DNA of 64,000 nt from Hypnocyclicus thermotrophus. GTDB lineage: Bacteria; Fusobacteriota; Fusobacteriia; Fusobacteriales; Fusobacteriaceae. Made by a program: the position numbers and the translations under genes. Positions 10,091-18,699 of this stretch are shown here, piece after piece (the first letter of the stretch is position 1; each line of letters opens with the position of its first letter). Location: assembly GCF_004365575.1 (NCBI RefSeq), contig NZ_SOBG01000008.1:1-64000 (forward strand), written 5' to 3'. Under the pieces are notes generated by a model. It was not told where the DNA came from. It ran no database searches and was given only the letters and a program-made list of their open reading frames with translations.

Positions 10091-11107
10091 TTATCTATTT
10101 TCTAATAAAATTTTATTATACCGATTTAAAATATTTTGTTTATTCTTTAAAACTTCATCTAAATTATAAGATATAATTTTTATATTACTTTCACTCTTTA
10201 AATTAATGTTTTTTACATCTTTTCTTATACTACGTCTATTTAAATCTGTTGATATAAATTCTTGTATCTCTTTAGAAGTTAAAAAATCAATAAATTTTTT
10301 TGCTACTTCTATATTTTTACTATTTTTAATTATCGCTACTCCATCTGGAATTATTGCTGTTCCTTCTTTTGGATATACTATTTTTATAGGTGCTCCATTT
10401 TCTAAATATCTAGCTCCTATTTCTTCAAATGTACAACCAATTATATATTTTCCTTCTACTACTCCTTTGTATACATCTGATGATCTATTTAAAATTTCAC
10501 CATTCATATTTTTAATTAATTTTCTTATATAATCCCATCCTTTATTATTATTTCCGCCCATAGCATATAATTGATTAATTAAATGTTCAAAAGATGATGA
10601 TGAGGTTTCTGGATTTGCCATAGCTATTTTCCCTTTTAACTTGGGATTTAACAAGTCTTCAAATCCTTCTATTTTTATATTTCCTATTAAATTTTTATTT
10701 ATCATTAATATACTTGGAATAGCTGTAAATCTAGTGATTTTACCATCTATATTTCTATATTTTTCTAAAATATATTCTTCATTTTTTGAAATATATTTCT
10801 TAAAATAATTTTTTCCCCCACTCAAAATTGATAAAGAACCACCCCACATTATATCCACTGAATTTTTATTTTCTTTAATTAATTTTAATAATTCTAAACT
10901 ACCTTTTGATACAATTTTTACATTTACTTCTTCTTTTATTTCAAAACGATTAATTAGTGGTTCTATAAAAGATAATGGATGAGGTGAATATATAACCAAG
11001 TGATAATTTTTTTCTAATGTATTTTTTTGATTTCTTTTATTTCTAAAATTTTGATAAGAAATAAATACAGTTACTATTGTTAATAATATTAAAAATAATT
11101 TTTTCAT
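10091..11107 (-). CDS. extracellular substrate-binding-like protein, sensor partner of the two-component system
   Basis: Periplasmic-binding-protein fold of the iron/organophosphate class. A hydrophobic N-terminal anchor (MKKLFLILLTIVTVFISY) lacks a lipobox Cys and may stay uncleaved. Family segments are DIMWGG, NPKLKGKIAMANPETSSSS and YPKEGTAIIPDGVAIIKNS. It lies 17 bp upstream of the histidine kinase and away from the permeases, the layout of PgtC-type accessory sensors. The ATG at 11107 is chosen because GGAG precedes it; an ATG at 11122 has no ribosome site. No adjacent tyrosine pair for ferric binding is visible. Confidence 0.82.
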   Translation of the reverse strand: MKKLFLILLTIVTVFISYQNFRNKRNQKNTLEKNYHLVIYSPHPLSFIEPLINRFEIKEEVNVKIVSKGSLELLKLIKENKNSVDIMWGGSLSILSGGKNYFKKYISKNEEYILEKYRNIDGKITRFTAIPSILMINKNLIGNIKIEGFEDLLNPKLKGKIAMANPETSSSSFEHLINQLYAMGGNNNKGWDYIRKLIKNMNGEILNRSSDVYKGVVEGKYIIGCTFEEIGARYLENGAPIKIVYPKEGTAIIPDGVAIIKNSKNIEVAKKFIDFLTSKEIQEFISTDLNRRSIRKDVKNINLKSESNIKIISYNLDEVLKNKQNILNRYNKILLENR

Positions 11108-11164
11108 AATAATTTTCTCCATTTACAATTTTAATTAATTATACTATATTTAATATAATAAAAA

Positions 11165-11198
11165 AAGAAAACATATTTATAATATAAATAGTTTTCTT
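11165..11198 (-). terminator. terminator after the MgtC-family gene
   Basis: Arms AAGAAAAC and GTTTTCTT with an inner ATTTA/TAAAT extension form an interrupted hairpin. Six A residues on the plus strand (11161-11166) give a U-run on the minus transcript. It separates the importer-mgtC operon from the sensor operon. Confidence 0.65.
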
Positions 11199-11204
11199 AA
11201 AAAA

Positions 11205-11930
11205 TTATTTCCCGTCTATTCTTACATTATTTATTTTTAATATCCCTTCTACTTTTGATAATTCATTTATTAAATTTTCTATATCAATAAATTTAGGCAT
11301 CATTAAAGAAAATTCTGTTATCCTTTTTGTTATATCTCCATTATAACTTTCTCTAATATATTTTTTATCATATATTTTTATTCTTTTTATTTCTAAAAAA
11401 TTTTTAATATTTTTTTCAATATCTTTATTTAATTTATATTCTATAATGATTTTTTTAGGTATTCTTTTTTCAATATGTCTAACTTCTATTCTTTTTAACA
11501 GCATAACAACTCCTGTTATTATTATCGCTGTCCCTAATGCTAATGTAAAATATCCTAATCCTACTGCAATACCTAAGCAAGCAGTTAGCCATAAAGTGGC
11601 TGCTGTTGTTATTCCTCTTACATTACCTTTATTTTGAATAATTGTTCCTGCTCCTAAAAATCCTACTCCACTTACTACTTGTGCTATCAATCTTCCTGTG
11701 TCTATTTTTATTCCTTGAGATAATTCAGGATAATTTATTAAAAAATTTACTGATTCATAACTAAGTTTTATCTGAATCATAGAAATAATGGCAGCACCCA
11801 CACATAAAACTGTATGTGTAATAAATCCTGCAGGTTTATTTTTTATCTCCCTTTCAAGCCCTATTATAGCTCCAGTTATAATAGCAACTAAAATCCTTGC
11901 AAACATTTGATCAACTTCTAAATTATACAT
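11205..11930 (-). CDS. MgtC/SapB-family membrane protein
   Basis: Polytopic inner-membrane protein of 241 aa. The N-terminal MgtC domain has about four or five transmembrane segments with the family signatures GLEREIKNKPAGFITHTVLCVGAA (split here: GLERE, KPAGFITH, LCVGAA), GVGFLGAGTII, VRGITTAATLW and AVGLGYF. The cytoplasmic C-terminal ~90 residues are ACT-like in spacing. MgtC proteins affect membrane energetics and intracellular or low-Mg growth; the exact role is unresolved. It starts 11 bp after the ABC ATPase gene, so it is probably part of that operon, which is an unusual association. Confidence 0.88.
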   Translation of the reverse strand: MYNLEVDQMFARILVAIITGAIIGLEREIKNKPAGFITHTVLCVGAAIISMIQIKLSYESVNFLINYPELSQGIKIDTGRLIAQVVSGVGFLGAGTIIQNKGNVRGITTAATLWLTACLGIAVGLGYFTLALGTAIIITGVVMLLKRIEVRHIEKRIPKKIIIEYKLNKDIEKNIKNFLEIKRIKIYDKKYIRESYNGDITKRITEFSLMMPKFIDIENLINELSKVEGILKINNVRIDGK

Positions 11931-11941
11931 AATTTACTCTC

Positions 11942-13009
11942 CTAAAATATGTGTAATGCTTTAGTATCAAAAGAAAAAGAAAGCTTATCATCTACATCAT
12001 GTATTTTTCTATTAATTGGATTATTATACGATATTTCTAATTTTTCACCAAAAAATTCTACTTCATATTCGTGATGTTGTCCCATAAATATTGATTTTGT
12101 TACTACCCCAGTAAAATCTTCTCCAAATATATCTATTGCCTCAGGTCTAATAACAATTCGTACTTTATCTCCTGATTTGTAGTTCTTATTACTTTTTATT
12201 TTATACTCTACACCATGAATATCAACTTCTAAGTATTCTTCTATTCTTTCTTTTACAATTCCATCTACTATATTTGCTTTTCCTATAAAATTTGCAACAA
12301 ATTCATTTTTAGGTTTTTGATATATTTCAATAGGATTCCCCACTTGTTCAATATTTCCAGCATTCATTATAACTATTTTATCAGATAATCCCATAGCTTC
12401 TGATTGATCATGTGTTACATAAACAGACGTTATTCCAACTGTCTTTTGAATTCTTCTTATTTCATCTCTCATATGTATTCTTAATTTCGCATCTAGGTTT
12501 GATAATGGTTCATCAAAAAGAAGTATTCCTGATTCCATTACAAGTGCTCTTGCTAAAGATACTCTTTGTTGTTGCCCACCAGACATTTGAGAAGGTACTC
12601 TTGTTGCAAAATCTTCCATTTTCATAAGTTTTAATATTCTACTTACTCTTTCTTTTATTTCATTTTCTGGTAATTTTTGAAGTTTCAGTCCATATGCTAT
12701 ATTATCAAATACATTCATATGAGGAAAAAGAGCATAATTTTGAAATACCATTGCTGTATCTCTTTTATCTGGTGTTTTACTTGCTACATCTTCATCACCT
12801 ATATAAATTTTCCCTTCTGTTGGCATTTCAAATCCTGCTATCATCCTAAGTGTAGTTGTCTTACCACATCCAGAAGGTCCTAATATTGTTACAAATTCAC
12901 CTGGTTCTATATCTAAATTTATATTATTTACAGCTACTACTTTTTGATTTTTATTTGTTATAAAAGTTTTATTTAAATTTTCTATTTTTAATCTTTTAGC
13001 ATTTTTCAT
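11942..13009 (-). CDS. ABC transporter ATP-binding protein (FbpC/PotA-like)
   Basis: Nucleotide-binding subunit of an importer. Walker A is GPSGCGKTTT, the Q-loop is VFQNYALFPHMNV, the signature is MSGGQQQRVSLARAL, Walker B is LLFDEPLSNLDAKL and the switch His lies in VTHDQSEAM. The C-terminal ~110 residues form a TOBE-type regulatory domain (EQVGNPIEIYQKP onward). I chose the ATG at 13009, one base after the permease stop and 8 nt behind AAGGTGG, instead of an in-frame ATG at 13030 inside the permease gene. It acts with the fused permease and the binding protein upstream. Confidence 0.93.
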   Translation of the reverse strand: MKNAKRLKIENLNKTFITNKNQKVVAVNNINLDIEPGEFVTILGPSGCGKTTTLRMIAGFEMPTEGKIYIGDEDVASKTPDKRDTAMVFQNYALFPHMNVFDNIAYGLKLQKLPENEIKERVSRILKLMKMEDFATRVPSQMSGGQQQRVSLARALVMESGILLFDEPLSNLDAKLRIHMRDEIRRIQKTVGITSVYVTHDQSEAMGLSDKIVIMNAGNIEQVGNPIEIYQKPKNEFVANFIGKANIVDGIVKERIEEYLEVDIHGVEYKIKSNKNYKSGDKVRIVIRPEAIDIFGEDFTGVVTKSIFMGQHHEYEVEFFGEKLEISYNNPINRKIHDVDDKLSFSFDTKALHIF

Positions 13010-13010
13010 A

Positions 13011-14708
13011 TTATTTACCACCTTCTCCATTATTTATATTAACACCCATTCTTGACAATGTAAATTGCATAATAGATACTACTATCCCGACAATAATAAT
13101 TAATATTGTTGAATATGCTGATGCAACTCCTATTTTACCTACATCAATTTGACTCATAATTGCAGCAGTTAATAAATTATAATTTGCTGATACAAGAAAA
13201 ATTACTGTACTTACTAAAGTCATACTTCTAATAAAAGTATATGTTAATCCACTAAAAAATGCTGGCTTTATCATAGGAACTGTTACTGATGTAAATACTT
13301 TTTTACTATCTGCTCCTAATACATTTGCAGCTTCTTCTATTGATGGATCTATTTGTTGTAATGCAGCGATTCCTGAACGCACTCCTACTGGCATACTTCT
13401 CATTATAAACGCTATTATGAGGATAGTTGCTGTTCCTGTTAATACTAATGGCTTTGTATTATATGAAAGAACATATCCTAATCCTATTACCGTCCCAGGA
13501 ATAGCTATTGCAAGCATTGTAGTCCCTTCTACAAATGTTTTTCCAATAAATTTTTTTCTAACTACTAAAAATGCTATTATCATTCCTAAAATTCCACTAA
13601 TTGGTGTAGCAACTAAAGCTAACATTGTAGTATCTATAATAGGTTTCATTCCTAATCCAAATACATATTTATAATGATTTAACGAAAATGAATAATCTGC
13701 TCCCCATAATTTTATGAAAGAACCAATTGGAACTAATATATACAACAATCCTACAAAAATACTAATTGCAACTATTATATAATATACCGGCTTTACTATT
13801 TTTGGTGAATCTGTTAATTCTCTTTCTCGCGAAACCTTTCCAGTAACTGTAACATATGATTTTGTGCTTACATAATATTTTTGTATTGTAAATAAAATTA
13901 TAGATATAATTAATAAAATAATTGCAAGTGCTGTTCCACCACCAATATCATAATTCCCTATACCTTGAAGATATATTTGAATTGCAAGAGTTGTATAATT
14001 TCCACCTATTACCATTGGATTACCAAAATCTGCTATCGATTGAATAAATACTAATAAAAAAGCATTTGCTAATCCAGGTACCATAAGTGGTAAAGTGATC
14101 GTCTTAAATACATTCCATCTCGATGCTCCTAAATCTCTAGCAGCTTCTTCTACTGAAGGATCTATACTTTTTAATAATCCTACAAGCATTAAATATGCGA
14201 CAGGAAAAAATGTCAGTGTTTGTACAATTATTAAACCTTTTAATCCATATACATCAAAATCTCTTATTCCAAAAATTCCTCTTGTAATAAATCCATTTCT
14301 TCCAAATAATAAAATTGTAGACAGTGCTATTACAAATGGAGGAGAAATCATAGGTAAAATTGCTACTGCATTAAATATCCCTTTATTTTTTATTTTTAAA
14401 TATGCTGATGCATATGCAAATAAAAATCCAATTAATGTAGAAATCGTACTCACTATAATTCCTAGAACTACTGTATTTTTTATTATTTCAAGTGTTGAAT
14501 CGTTTTTGAAAATATTTTTATAATGCTCTAAAGATATTTTTCCATTATAAAATATACTTTCACTTAGAATTTTTATTAAAGGATATAAAATAAATAAAAA
14601 AACTAAAATCATTATTGAAATAATAGTTATCATCAATATTGGATCTCGCATATTTTTTTTGAAGTTTTCAACTTCATTTCTTATTAGTATATTAATTTTA
14701 CTGTCCAT
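13011..14708 (-). CDS. ABC transporter permease, two fused domains (FbpB/AfuB-like)
   Basis: 565-aa membrane protein with about 12 transmembrane segments arranged as two homologous halves. Each half carries an EAA loop that docks the ATPase: EAARDLGASRWNVFKTITLP (about 190) and EEAANVLGADSKKVFTSV (about 475). The fused form is typical of ferric-ion and sugar-phosphate importers of this class. It follows the binding-protein gene after a hairpin and is followed directly by the ATPase gene. Confidence 0.93.
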   Translation of the reverse strand: MDSKINILIRNEVENFKKNMRDPILMITIISIMILVFLFILYPLIKILSESIFYNGKISLEHYKNIFKNDSTLEIIKNTVVLGIIVSTISTLIGFLFAYASAYLKIKNKGIFNAVAILPMISPPFVIALSTILLFGRNGFITRGIFGIRDFDVYGLKGLIIVQTLTFFPVAYLMLVGLLKSIDPSVEEAARDLGASRWNVFKTITLPLMVPGLANAFLLVFIQSIADFGNPMVIGGNYTTLAIQIYLQGIGNYDIGGGTALAIILLIISIILFTIQKYYVSTKSYVTVTGKVSRERELTDSPKIVKPVYYIIVAISIFVGLLYILVPIGSFIKLWGADYSFSLNHYKYVFGLGMKPIIDTTMLALVATPISGILGMIIAFLVVRKKFIGKTFVEGTTMLAIAIPGTVIGLGYVLSYNTKPLVLTGTATILIIAFIMRSMPVGVRSGIAALQQIDPSIEEAANVLGADSKKVFTSVTVPMIKPAFFSGLTYTFIRSMTLVSTVIFLVSANYNLLTAAIMSQIDVGKIGVASAYSTILIIIVGIVVSIMQFTLSRMGVNINNGEGGK

Positions 14709-14729
14709 TTATTACTCCTTTCATTTTGT

Positions 14730-14773
14730 TTCTTAAAAAAATCCATGTGTAAAACATGGATTCTTTTTAAGAA
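14730..14773 (-). terminator. intercistronic hairpin between binding protein and permease genes
   Basis: A long inverted repeat has core ATCCATGT/ACATGGAT and A/T-rich extensions on both sides (TTCTTAAAAA ... TTTTTAAGAA). It sits between the binding-protein stop and the permease start. It probably acts as a partial terminator or mRNA stabiliser, keeping the binding protein in excess over the permease, as in many ABC operons. Confidence 0.65.
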
Positions 14774-14779
14774 ATTTTA

Positions 14780-15805
14780 TTATTTAGTAGGTGCTTTAGT
14801 TTTTGTTGCTTTACTAAATTTTTCTACTAATTTCCCTCTATTTTTACCTGCCCAACTAAAATCATAATCAATTAATTTAGTATTTTTTAGTACCATTGCT
14901 TCTTTTGGTGGATTAGCATTTGGATTTGTTAAAAATTGATAAGATCCAACTTTTTGTCCTAATTCTTGTGCTTTTTTAGTTAAAGCCCAGTCAACAAATT
15001 TTTTTGCTGCTTCCATATCTGGTCCATTTTTTAATACCGCTACCGCTCCTATTTCATATCCAGTACCTTCAGCTGGTGCTGCTATTTCTATATTTTTAAA
15101 TCCTTCTAATCTATATTTAATTGCATCATGTAAGAAAGTAATTCCAATAGGAATCTCTTTTAATCCAACCATTCTTCCAGGAGCTGTTCCTGATTTTGTA
15201 TATTGACGAATTTGTCCATTTAATTTTTTCATATATTCTAAACCTTTTTCTTCTCCCATAAGTTGAATTACAGTAGAAAGCATAGTATACGCAGTTCCTG
15301 ATGATCCCGGATGGGCTGTAACAATCTCACCTTTAAATTCTGGCTTTAATAAATCTTGCCATGATTTTGGATAATCATATCCTTTTTCTTCAAACCATTC
15401 TCTATCCATTACAAAACCTAAATATCCTATATATATACCTGTCCAGTATCCATCTTTATCTTTAAATTTATCTGGTATTATTTCTGCATTAGGTGATTTA
15501 TAAGCTTCAAGTAACCCTTCTTGTTTTGCAGCTATAAATGCATCTGCAGGTCCACCATACCAAATACTAGCAGTCATATTATCTTTTTCTGCTCTTATTC
15601 TAGCTAACGTTTCACCGCTACTCATACGAACAAAATTTGTTTTTATTCCTGTTTCTTTTTCAAACTGTTTTACCGCTGCCATTGCATGATCTTCCATTAA
15701 TCCTGCATATATTGTAAGAGTTTTTTTCTTTTTAAATAATCCCCCAGCAAATGACATAGTTGACATTAATGCTAATAATAATAACAATGTTAATCCTTTT
15801 TTCAT
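14780..15805 (-). CDS. ABC transporter substrate-binding protein (FbpA/AfuA-like)
   Basis: Secreted binding protein of 341 aa. A Sec signal peptide (about 1-20, ending near MSTMSFAGG) has no lipobox. Family segments include TIYAGLMEDHAMAAVKQFE, WYGGPADAFIAAKQEG, KGEIVTAHPGSSGTAY and YEIGAVAVLKNGP. Databases usually call this class iron(III)-binding, but the two adjacent tyrosines used by FbpA are not visible. An HD pair in ITFLHDAIKY is instead reminiscent of the hexose-phosphate binder AfuA (recalled, not aligned). It is the first gene of the importer operon and is probably controlled by the YesM/YesN-type pair. Confidence 0.9.
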   Translation of the reverse strand: MKKGLTLLLLLALMSTMSFAGGLFKKKKTLTIYAGLMEDHAMAAVKQFEKETGIKTNFVRMSSGETLARIRAEKDNMTASIWYGGPADAFIAAKQEGLLEAYKSPNAEIIPDKFKDKDGYWTGIYIGYLGFVMDREWFEEKGYDYPKSWQDLLKPEFKGEIVTAHPGSSGTAYTMLSTVIQLMGEEKGLEYMKKLNGQIRQYTKSGTAPGRMVGLKEIPIGITFLHDAIKYRLEGFKNIEIAAPAEGTGYEIGAVAVLKNGPDMEAAKKFVDWALTKKAQELGQKVGSYQFLTNPNANPPKEAMVLKNTKLIDYDFSWAGKNRGKLVEKFSKATKTKAPTK

Positions 15806-15843
15806 TTTAAACCTCCTCTTTTTATTTTATTACTACTTCCTCT

Positions 15844-15909
15844 ATTATATATACTTTATATTTTTTATAATTAAAATCCCAAAATTCTGTTTTTTTATCC
15901 AAAATTCTG
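15844..15909 (-). promoter_or_regulatory. putative activator-dependent promoter with 11-bp direct repeats
   Basis: On the minus strand a TATAAT -10 lies at 15844-15849, but the position 17 bp upstream reads AATTAT, a poor -35. Just upstream, CAGAATTTTGG occurs twice (plus-strand 15879-15889 and 15899-15909), with exact 20-bp spacing. Paired direct repeats two helical turns apart next to a weak -35 are the expected layout for an AraC-type activator. The link to the response regulator at 7562-8350 is inference. Confidence 0.6.
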
Positions 15910-15977
15910 AACTGATTGTTATAATTATATTCATTTTACTTTTTCTTTATCTCTATTTTAAAAAATCAAAAAAAATA

Positions 15978-16005
15978 AAAAGAACCTAAATAAATAGGTT
16001 CTTTT
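15978..16005. terminator. bidirectional terminator downstream of cspA
   Basis: A 10-bp stem, AAAAGAACCT/AGGTTCTTTT, with an 8-nt loop has A/T runs on both sides. It lies 21 bp beyond the cspA stop codon and upstream of the importer promoter. Confidence 0.85.
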
Positions 16006-16026
16006 TTGTATAGTTAAAATATTTAA

Positions 16027-16227
16027 TTATTTCACTACTACGTTTTCTGCTTGAGGTCCTTTTTGTCCTTGAACTACGTCAAATGACACTTCTTCTCCCT
16101 CTTCTAATGTTTTAAATCCATCTTTTTTAATTTGAGAAAAATGTACAAATACATCATTTCCTTCTTCTGATGTGATAAATCCAAATCCTTTTTCTCCGTT
16201 AAACCATTTTACTATTCCGTTTGCCAT
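16027..16227 (-). CDS. cspA: cold-shock protein, CspA family
   Basis: 66-aa single OB-fold nucleic-acid chaperone. The RNA-binding motifs RNP1 (KGFGFITSE) and RNP2 (DVFVHFS) are intact, and the start is the usual [22 protein letters not shown] site precedes the ATG. It is a monocistronic unit with its own promoter, an about 120-nt 5' leader and a strong terminator. Long leaders are a normal feature of cold-shock mRNAs. Confidence 0.97.
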   Translation of the reverse strand: MANGIVKWFNGEKGFGFITSEEGNDVFVHFSQIKKDGFKTLEEGEEVSFDVVQGQKGPQAENVVVK

Positions 16228-16250
16228 AGTAATACTACCTCCAAATTTTT

Positions 16251-16325
16251 TTAATTTAATTCTTCAAGAGCTTTTATTGATTTTGGAAATACTACTACTA
16301 CATTCATAAATTTCCATAAATTCAT
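16251..16325 (-). CDS. possible 24-codon upstream ORF in the cspA leader
   Basis: An ATG at 16325 opens 24 codons (starting [15 protein letters not shown]) and ends 23 nt before the cspA start. It sits inside the transcribed leader predicted from the promoter at 16353-16381. The preceding purines (CGAAAGAAG) form only a weak ribosome site, and an open stretch of this length is not improbable by chance in such AT-rich DNA. I list it as a candidate only. Confidence 0.25.
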   Translation of the reverse strand: MNLWKFMNVVVVFPKSIKALEELN

Positions 16326-16352
16326 TTTACTTCTTTCGAATCACTTAAATAA

Positions 16353-16381
16353 AGTATACCATACTTCCATATATATTACAA
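16353..16381 (-). promoter_or_regulatory. cspA: cspA promoter
   Basis: On the minus strand TTGTAA (16376-16381) is followed after exactly 17 bp by TATACT (16353-16358). The predicted start near 16346 gives a leader of about 120 nt. Confidence 0.75.
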
Positions 16382-16409
16382 CCTTTTTATTTTTTATTTT
16401 AATATTTTT

Positions 16410-17357
16410 TTACATTTGAAAAAATCTTTCTATTACTAAACTATAATTTTCCTTGTTTATTCTATATATTTTAACATGTTCTCCTTTTTGAAATATTTGT
16501 AAATAAATATTGTTTTTCTTTTTTAATTTTTTTAATTCTTCTTTTAAAATACTATATTTTGTAGTTTTATCTTCTAATGATTGCAAAATTAAAATTGGTA
16601 CTTCTATTTTATTTAAAAGATAACCTAAATATAATTTTTTTAAATTATTTCCAATAACTATATTAAATAAAAAAGGTGCATATTTTATATAAAAATTAGA
16701 TAATGGTAATTTTTTTACTCTATCAATAATTCTCTCTTTTGAATTACTTAGTGGACTATCTAAAATAAGAGCTTTTATTTCAATATCCTTTTGCTTTAAT
16801 ATATTATAATATTTTTCTATTGCATATGCACTTCCAAGAGCCCCCATAGAAAATCCATATAAAACAACTTTTGTTTTATTAAATCCATTTTTCATGTAAT
16901 TGATTGCTGCAAAAATATCTTCTTTATAATAATATCCTAATGCAGTTAATCCCTTATCAGAATCTCCACTTCCTCTTAGATCCGGCATAAATATAGCATA
17001 TTCTTTATTTAGTCCTTTTTCTCTTATAATATCTAAATATTCCAATACTACTAATCTATTTGATGTCCTTCCATGTAAAAAAATAATTACTTTATCTGAT
17101 CTTTTTTCTTGTGAAGGAATATACCATCCTTTTAATCTTTTCTTATGTGAACAAAATACCACTTCTTTATAATCAAAACCATAATCTTGCGGAGTTTTTT
17201 TATCAAAGATCCCATAATCCTCTCTTAATATAGGATCAGAATAGACTTCTTCTAATCCTATGTAAACTGGCTTCATAATATTTTTTAATATCATTATACT
17301 ACTTAGAATAATAAAAATAATAACACTTAAGATAAATAAAATAATAATAATCTTCAT
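16410..17357 (-). CDS. membrane-anchored alpha/beta hydrolase
   Basis: 315-aa serine hydrolase of the 'Hydrolase_4/BAAT-like' type. An N-terminal transmembrane segment (about 3-25) is followed by the folded domain. The oxyanion segment is IIFLHGRTSN, the nucleophile elbow is YGFSMGALGS (G-x-S-x-G), the acid is probably Asp in LEDKTTK and the base His in KGEHVKIY near the C terminus. The substrate is unknown. The start overlaps the end of tmcAL by 4 nt, so the two are co-transcribed. Confidence 0.85.
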   Translation of the reverse strand: MKIIIILFILSVIIFIILSSIMILKNIMKPVYIGLEEVYSDPILREDYGIFDKKTPQDYGFDYKEVVFCSHKKRLKGWYIPSQEKRSDKVIIFLHGRTSNRLVVLEYLDIIREKGLNKEYAIFMPDLRGSGDSDKGLTALGYYYKEDIFAAINYMKNGFNKTKVVLYGFSMGALGSAYAIEKYYNILKQKDIEIKALILDSPLSNSKERIIDRVKKLPLSNFYIKYAPFLFNIVIGNNLKKLYLGYLLNKIEVPILILQSLEDKTTKYSILKEELKKLKKKNNIYLQIFQKGEHVKIYRINKENYSLVIERFFQM

Positions 17358-18508
17358 TTTACTATCACAGGATATTTTCTTTCCTCATAACTCTTTACAA
17401 GCTTATAAATATTGTCTGTTTTAAATTCAAAACTCATTCTTTCTCTCCTTTCTTTAGTAAAATTTTCTTTTAAATTTTTTATATTTGTAATAAAATCTAG
17501 TTTACAATTATTTTTTATATAATTCAAGTATTTTCTTCCATTTCCTGTAAATCCCAGTATTTTAATATAATCTAGTTGATATTCATCTTCATACATACCT
17601 ATCAAAATAGATATAAGTATTCGTTTTATTCTACTTGTTGTATATCTTTTTGTTTTTATATTTTCTAAAAATTCTATAATATTTTCACTTTGTAAAGCTA
17701 CATTATATATTCTATTTTCAAGCCCTTGTTCTATATCTTTTAATTTTTTTAATTTTTTATAATTATTTATAATTTCATATCTTATATAAGGATAAAAATC
17801 ATCTAAAGTCACTATTTTATCTAGATTTTTTTTAATTAAATTATAACAATTTCCCGGTACAGTTTCTTTTATTTTTTCTATTTCATTGTTAATTATTAAT
17901 TTTCTTATATTAGTAGCCGAAGTAATTTTTTCTCTTATTTCCTCCCCATAAAAATCCACTTTTTCTCTTTTTATAGTTTGAAAATTTATTTTACTCTTTA
18001 TTTTTTCCCCTGCTTTTATATATTCTACTCCTAAAATGTTATTTGGTTTTAATTCTTTTAAAATTCCATATTCGTTTAACGCTTCATTAAAGGCATTTGG
18101 ATACGAAACACCTGTTTTTAATCTATTTTTTATTAAATTTTGAAAATTTTCATTAAAGTGAAGATTTGCTATTTCTTTAAGTTCATTAATTTCTCCAGCT
18201 TCTGAACCAAATATAATAGTTTCTACATTTAAAGCATCTAATATCCTAACAGCTCCTTCTGCAAATCCTTCTGCACTTTTAATCGAATAAAAAACAGGTA
18301 ACTCTACAACAATATCTACTCCATTTAATAGAGCCATCTCAGTTCTTACCCATTTATTTAAAACTGCTGGTTCTCCACGTTGTAAAAAATTTCCACTCAT
18401 TACAGCAATAATAATATTTTTTCTATTCTTTTTTTTTGCTTTTTCTAAATGATATTTATGCCCATTATGAAAAGGATTATATTCAACAATTATTCCAGTA
18501 GCTTTCAT
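17354..18508 (-). CDS. tmcAL: tRNA(Met) cytidine acetate ligase (TmcAL, YlbM family)
   Basis: ATP-dependent acetate ligase that makes N4-acetylcytidine at the wobble position of elongator tRNA-Met. The nucleotidyltransferase-like N-terminal domain is clear: IIVEYNPFHNGHKYHLEKAKKK, VMSGNFLQRGEPAVLNKW, VELPVFYSIKSAEGFAEGAV and the GSEAGE segment. Length is ~385 aa, within the family range (~390-410). I chose the ATG at 18508 behind GGGTG over a GTG three codons upstream. It forms an operon with the hydrolase. Confidence 0.9.
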   Translation of the reverse strand: MKATGIIVEYNPFHNGHKYHLEKAKKKNRKNIIIAVMSGNFLQRGEPAVLNKWVRTEMALLNGVDIVVELPVFYSIKSAEGFAEGAVRILDALNVETIIFGSEAGEINELKEIANLHFNENFQNLIKNRLKTGVSYPNAFNEALNEYGILKELKPNNILGVEYIKAGEKIKSKINFQTIKREKVDFYGEEIREKITSATNIRKLIINNEIEKIKETVPGNCYNLIKKNLDKIVTLDDFYPYIRYEIINNYKKLKKLKDIEQGLENRIYNVALQSENIIEFLENIKTKRYTTSRIKRILISILIGMYEDEYQLDYIKILGFTGNGRKYLNYIKNNCKLDFITNIKNLKENFTKERRERMSFEFKTDNIYKLVKSYEERKYPVIVK

Positions 18509-18659
18509 TATTTTCACCCTATTTTAGATTTTATTATTACTAATTATTATATCATAATTATTTTAATAATAGAACAATCTCTATTTTTTTTTTTATTAAA
18601 ATGATATAATTAATTATAATTTTTATATCAATTTATAAAAATTATTTAAAAAATTAAAA

Positions 18660-18668
18660 TGCTATAAT
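18660..18668 (+). promoter_or_regulatory. coaX: extended -10 promoter of coaX
   Basis: TGCTATAAT, an extended -10 element, lies 31 bp upstream of the coaX start. There is no good -35 at the matching distance, as expected for this promoter class. Confidence 0.55.
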
Positions 18669-18699
18669 TAATAATTTTAATCAAAAATTAGGAGGAAAA

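Noticed and set aside
10091-15805. Calling the importer an iron(III) transporter outright (fbpABC)
   Set aside because: The adjacent Tyr ligands are not visible and no Fur-box-like palindrome was seen in the promoter, so I kept a neutral name.
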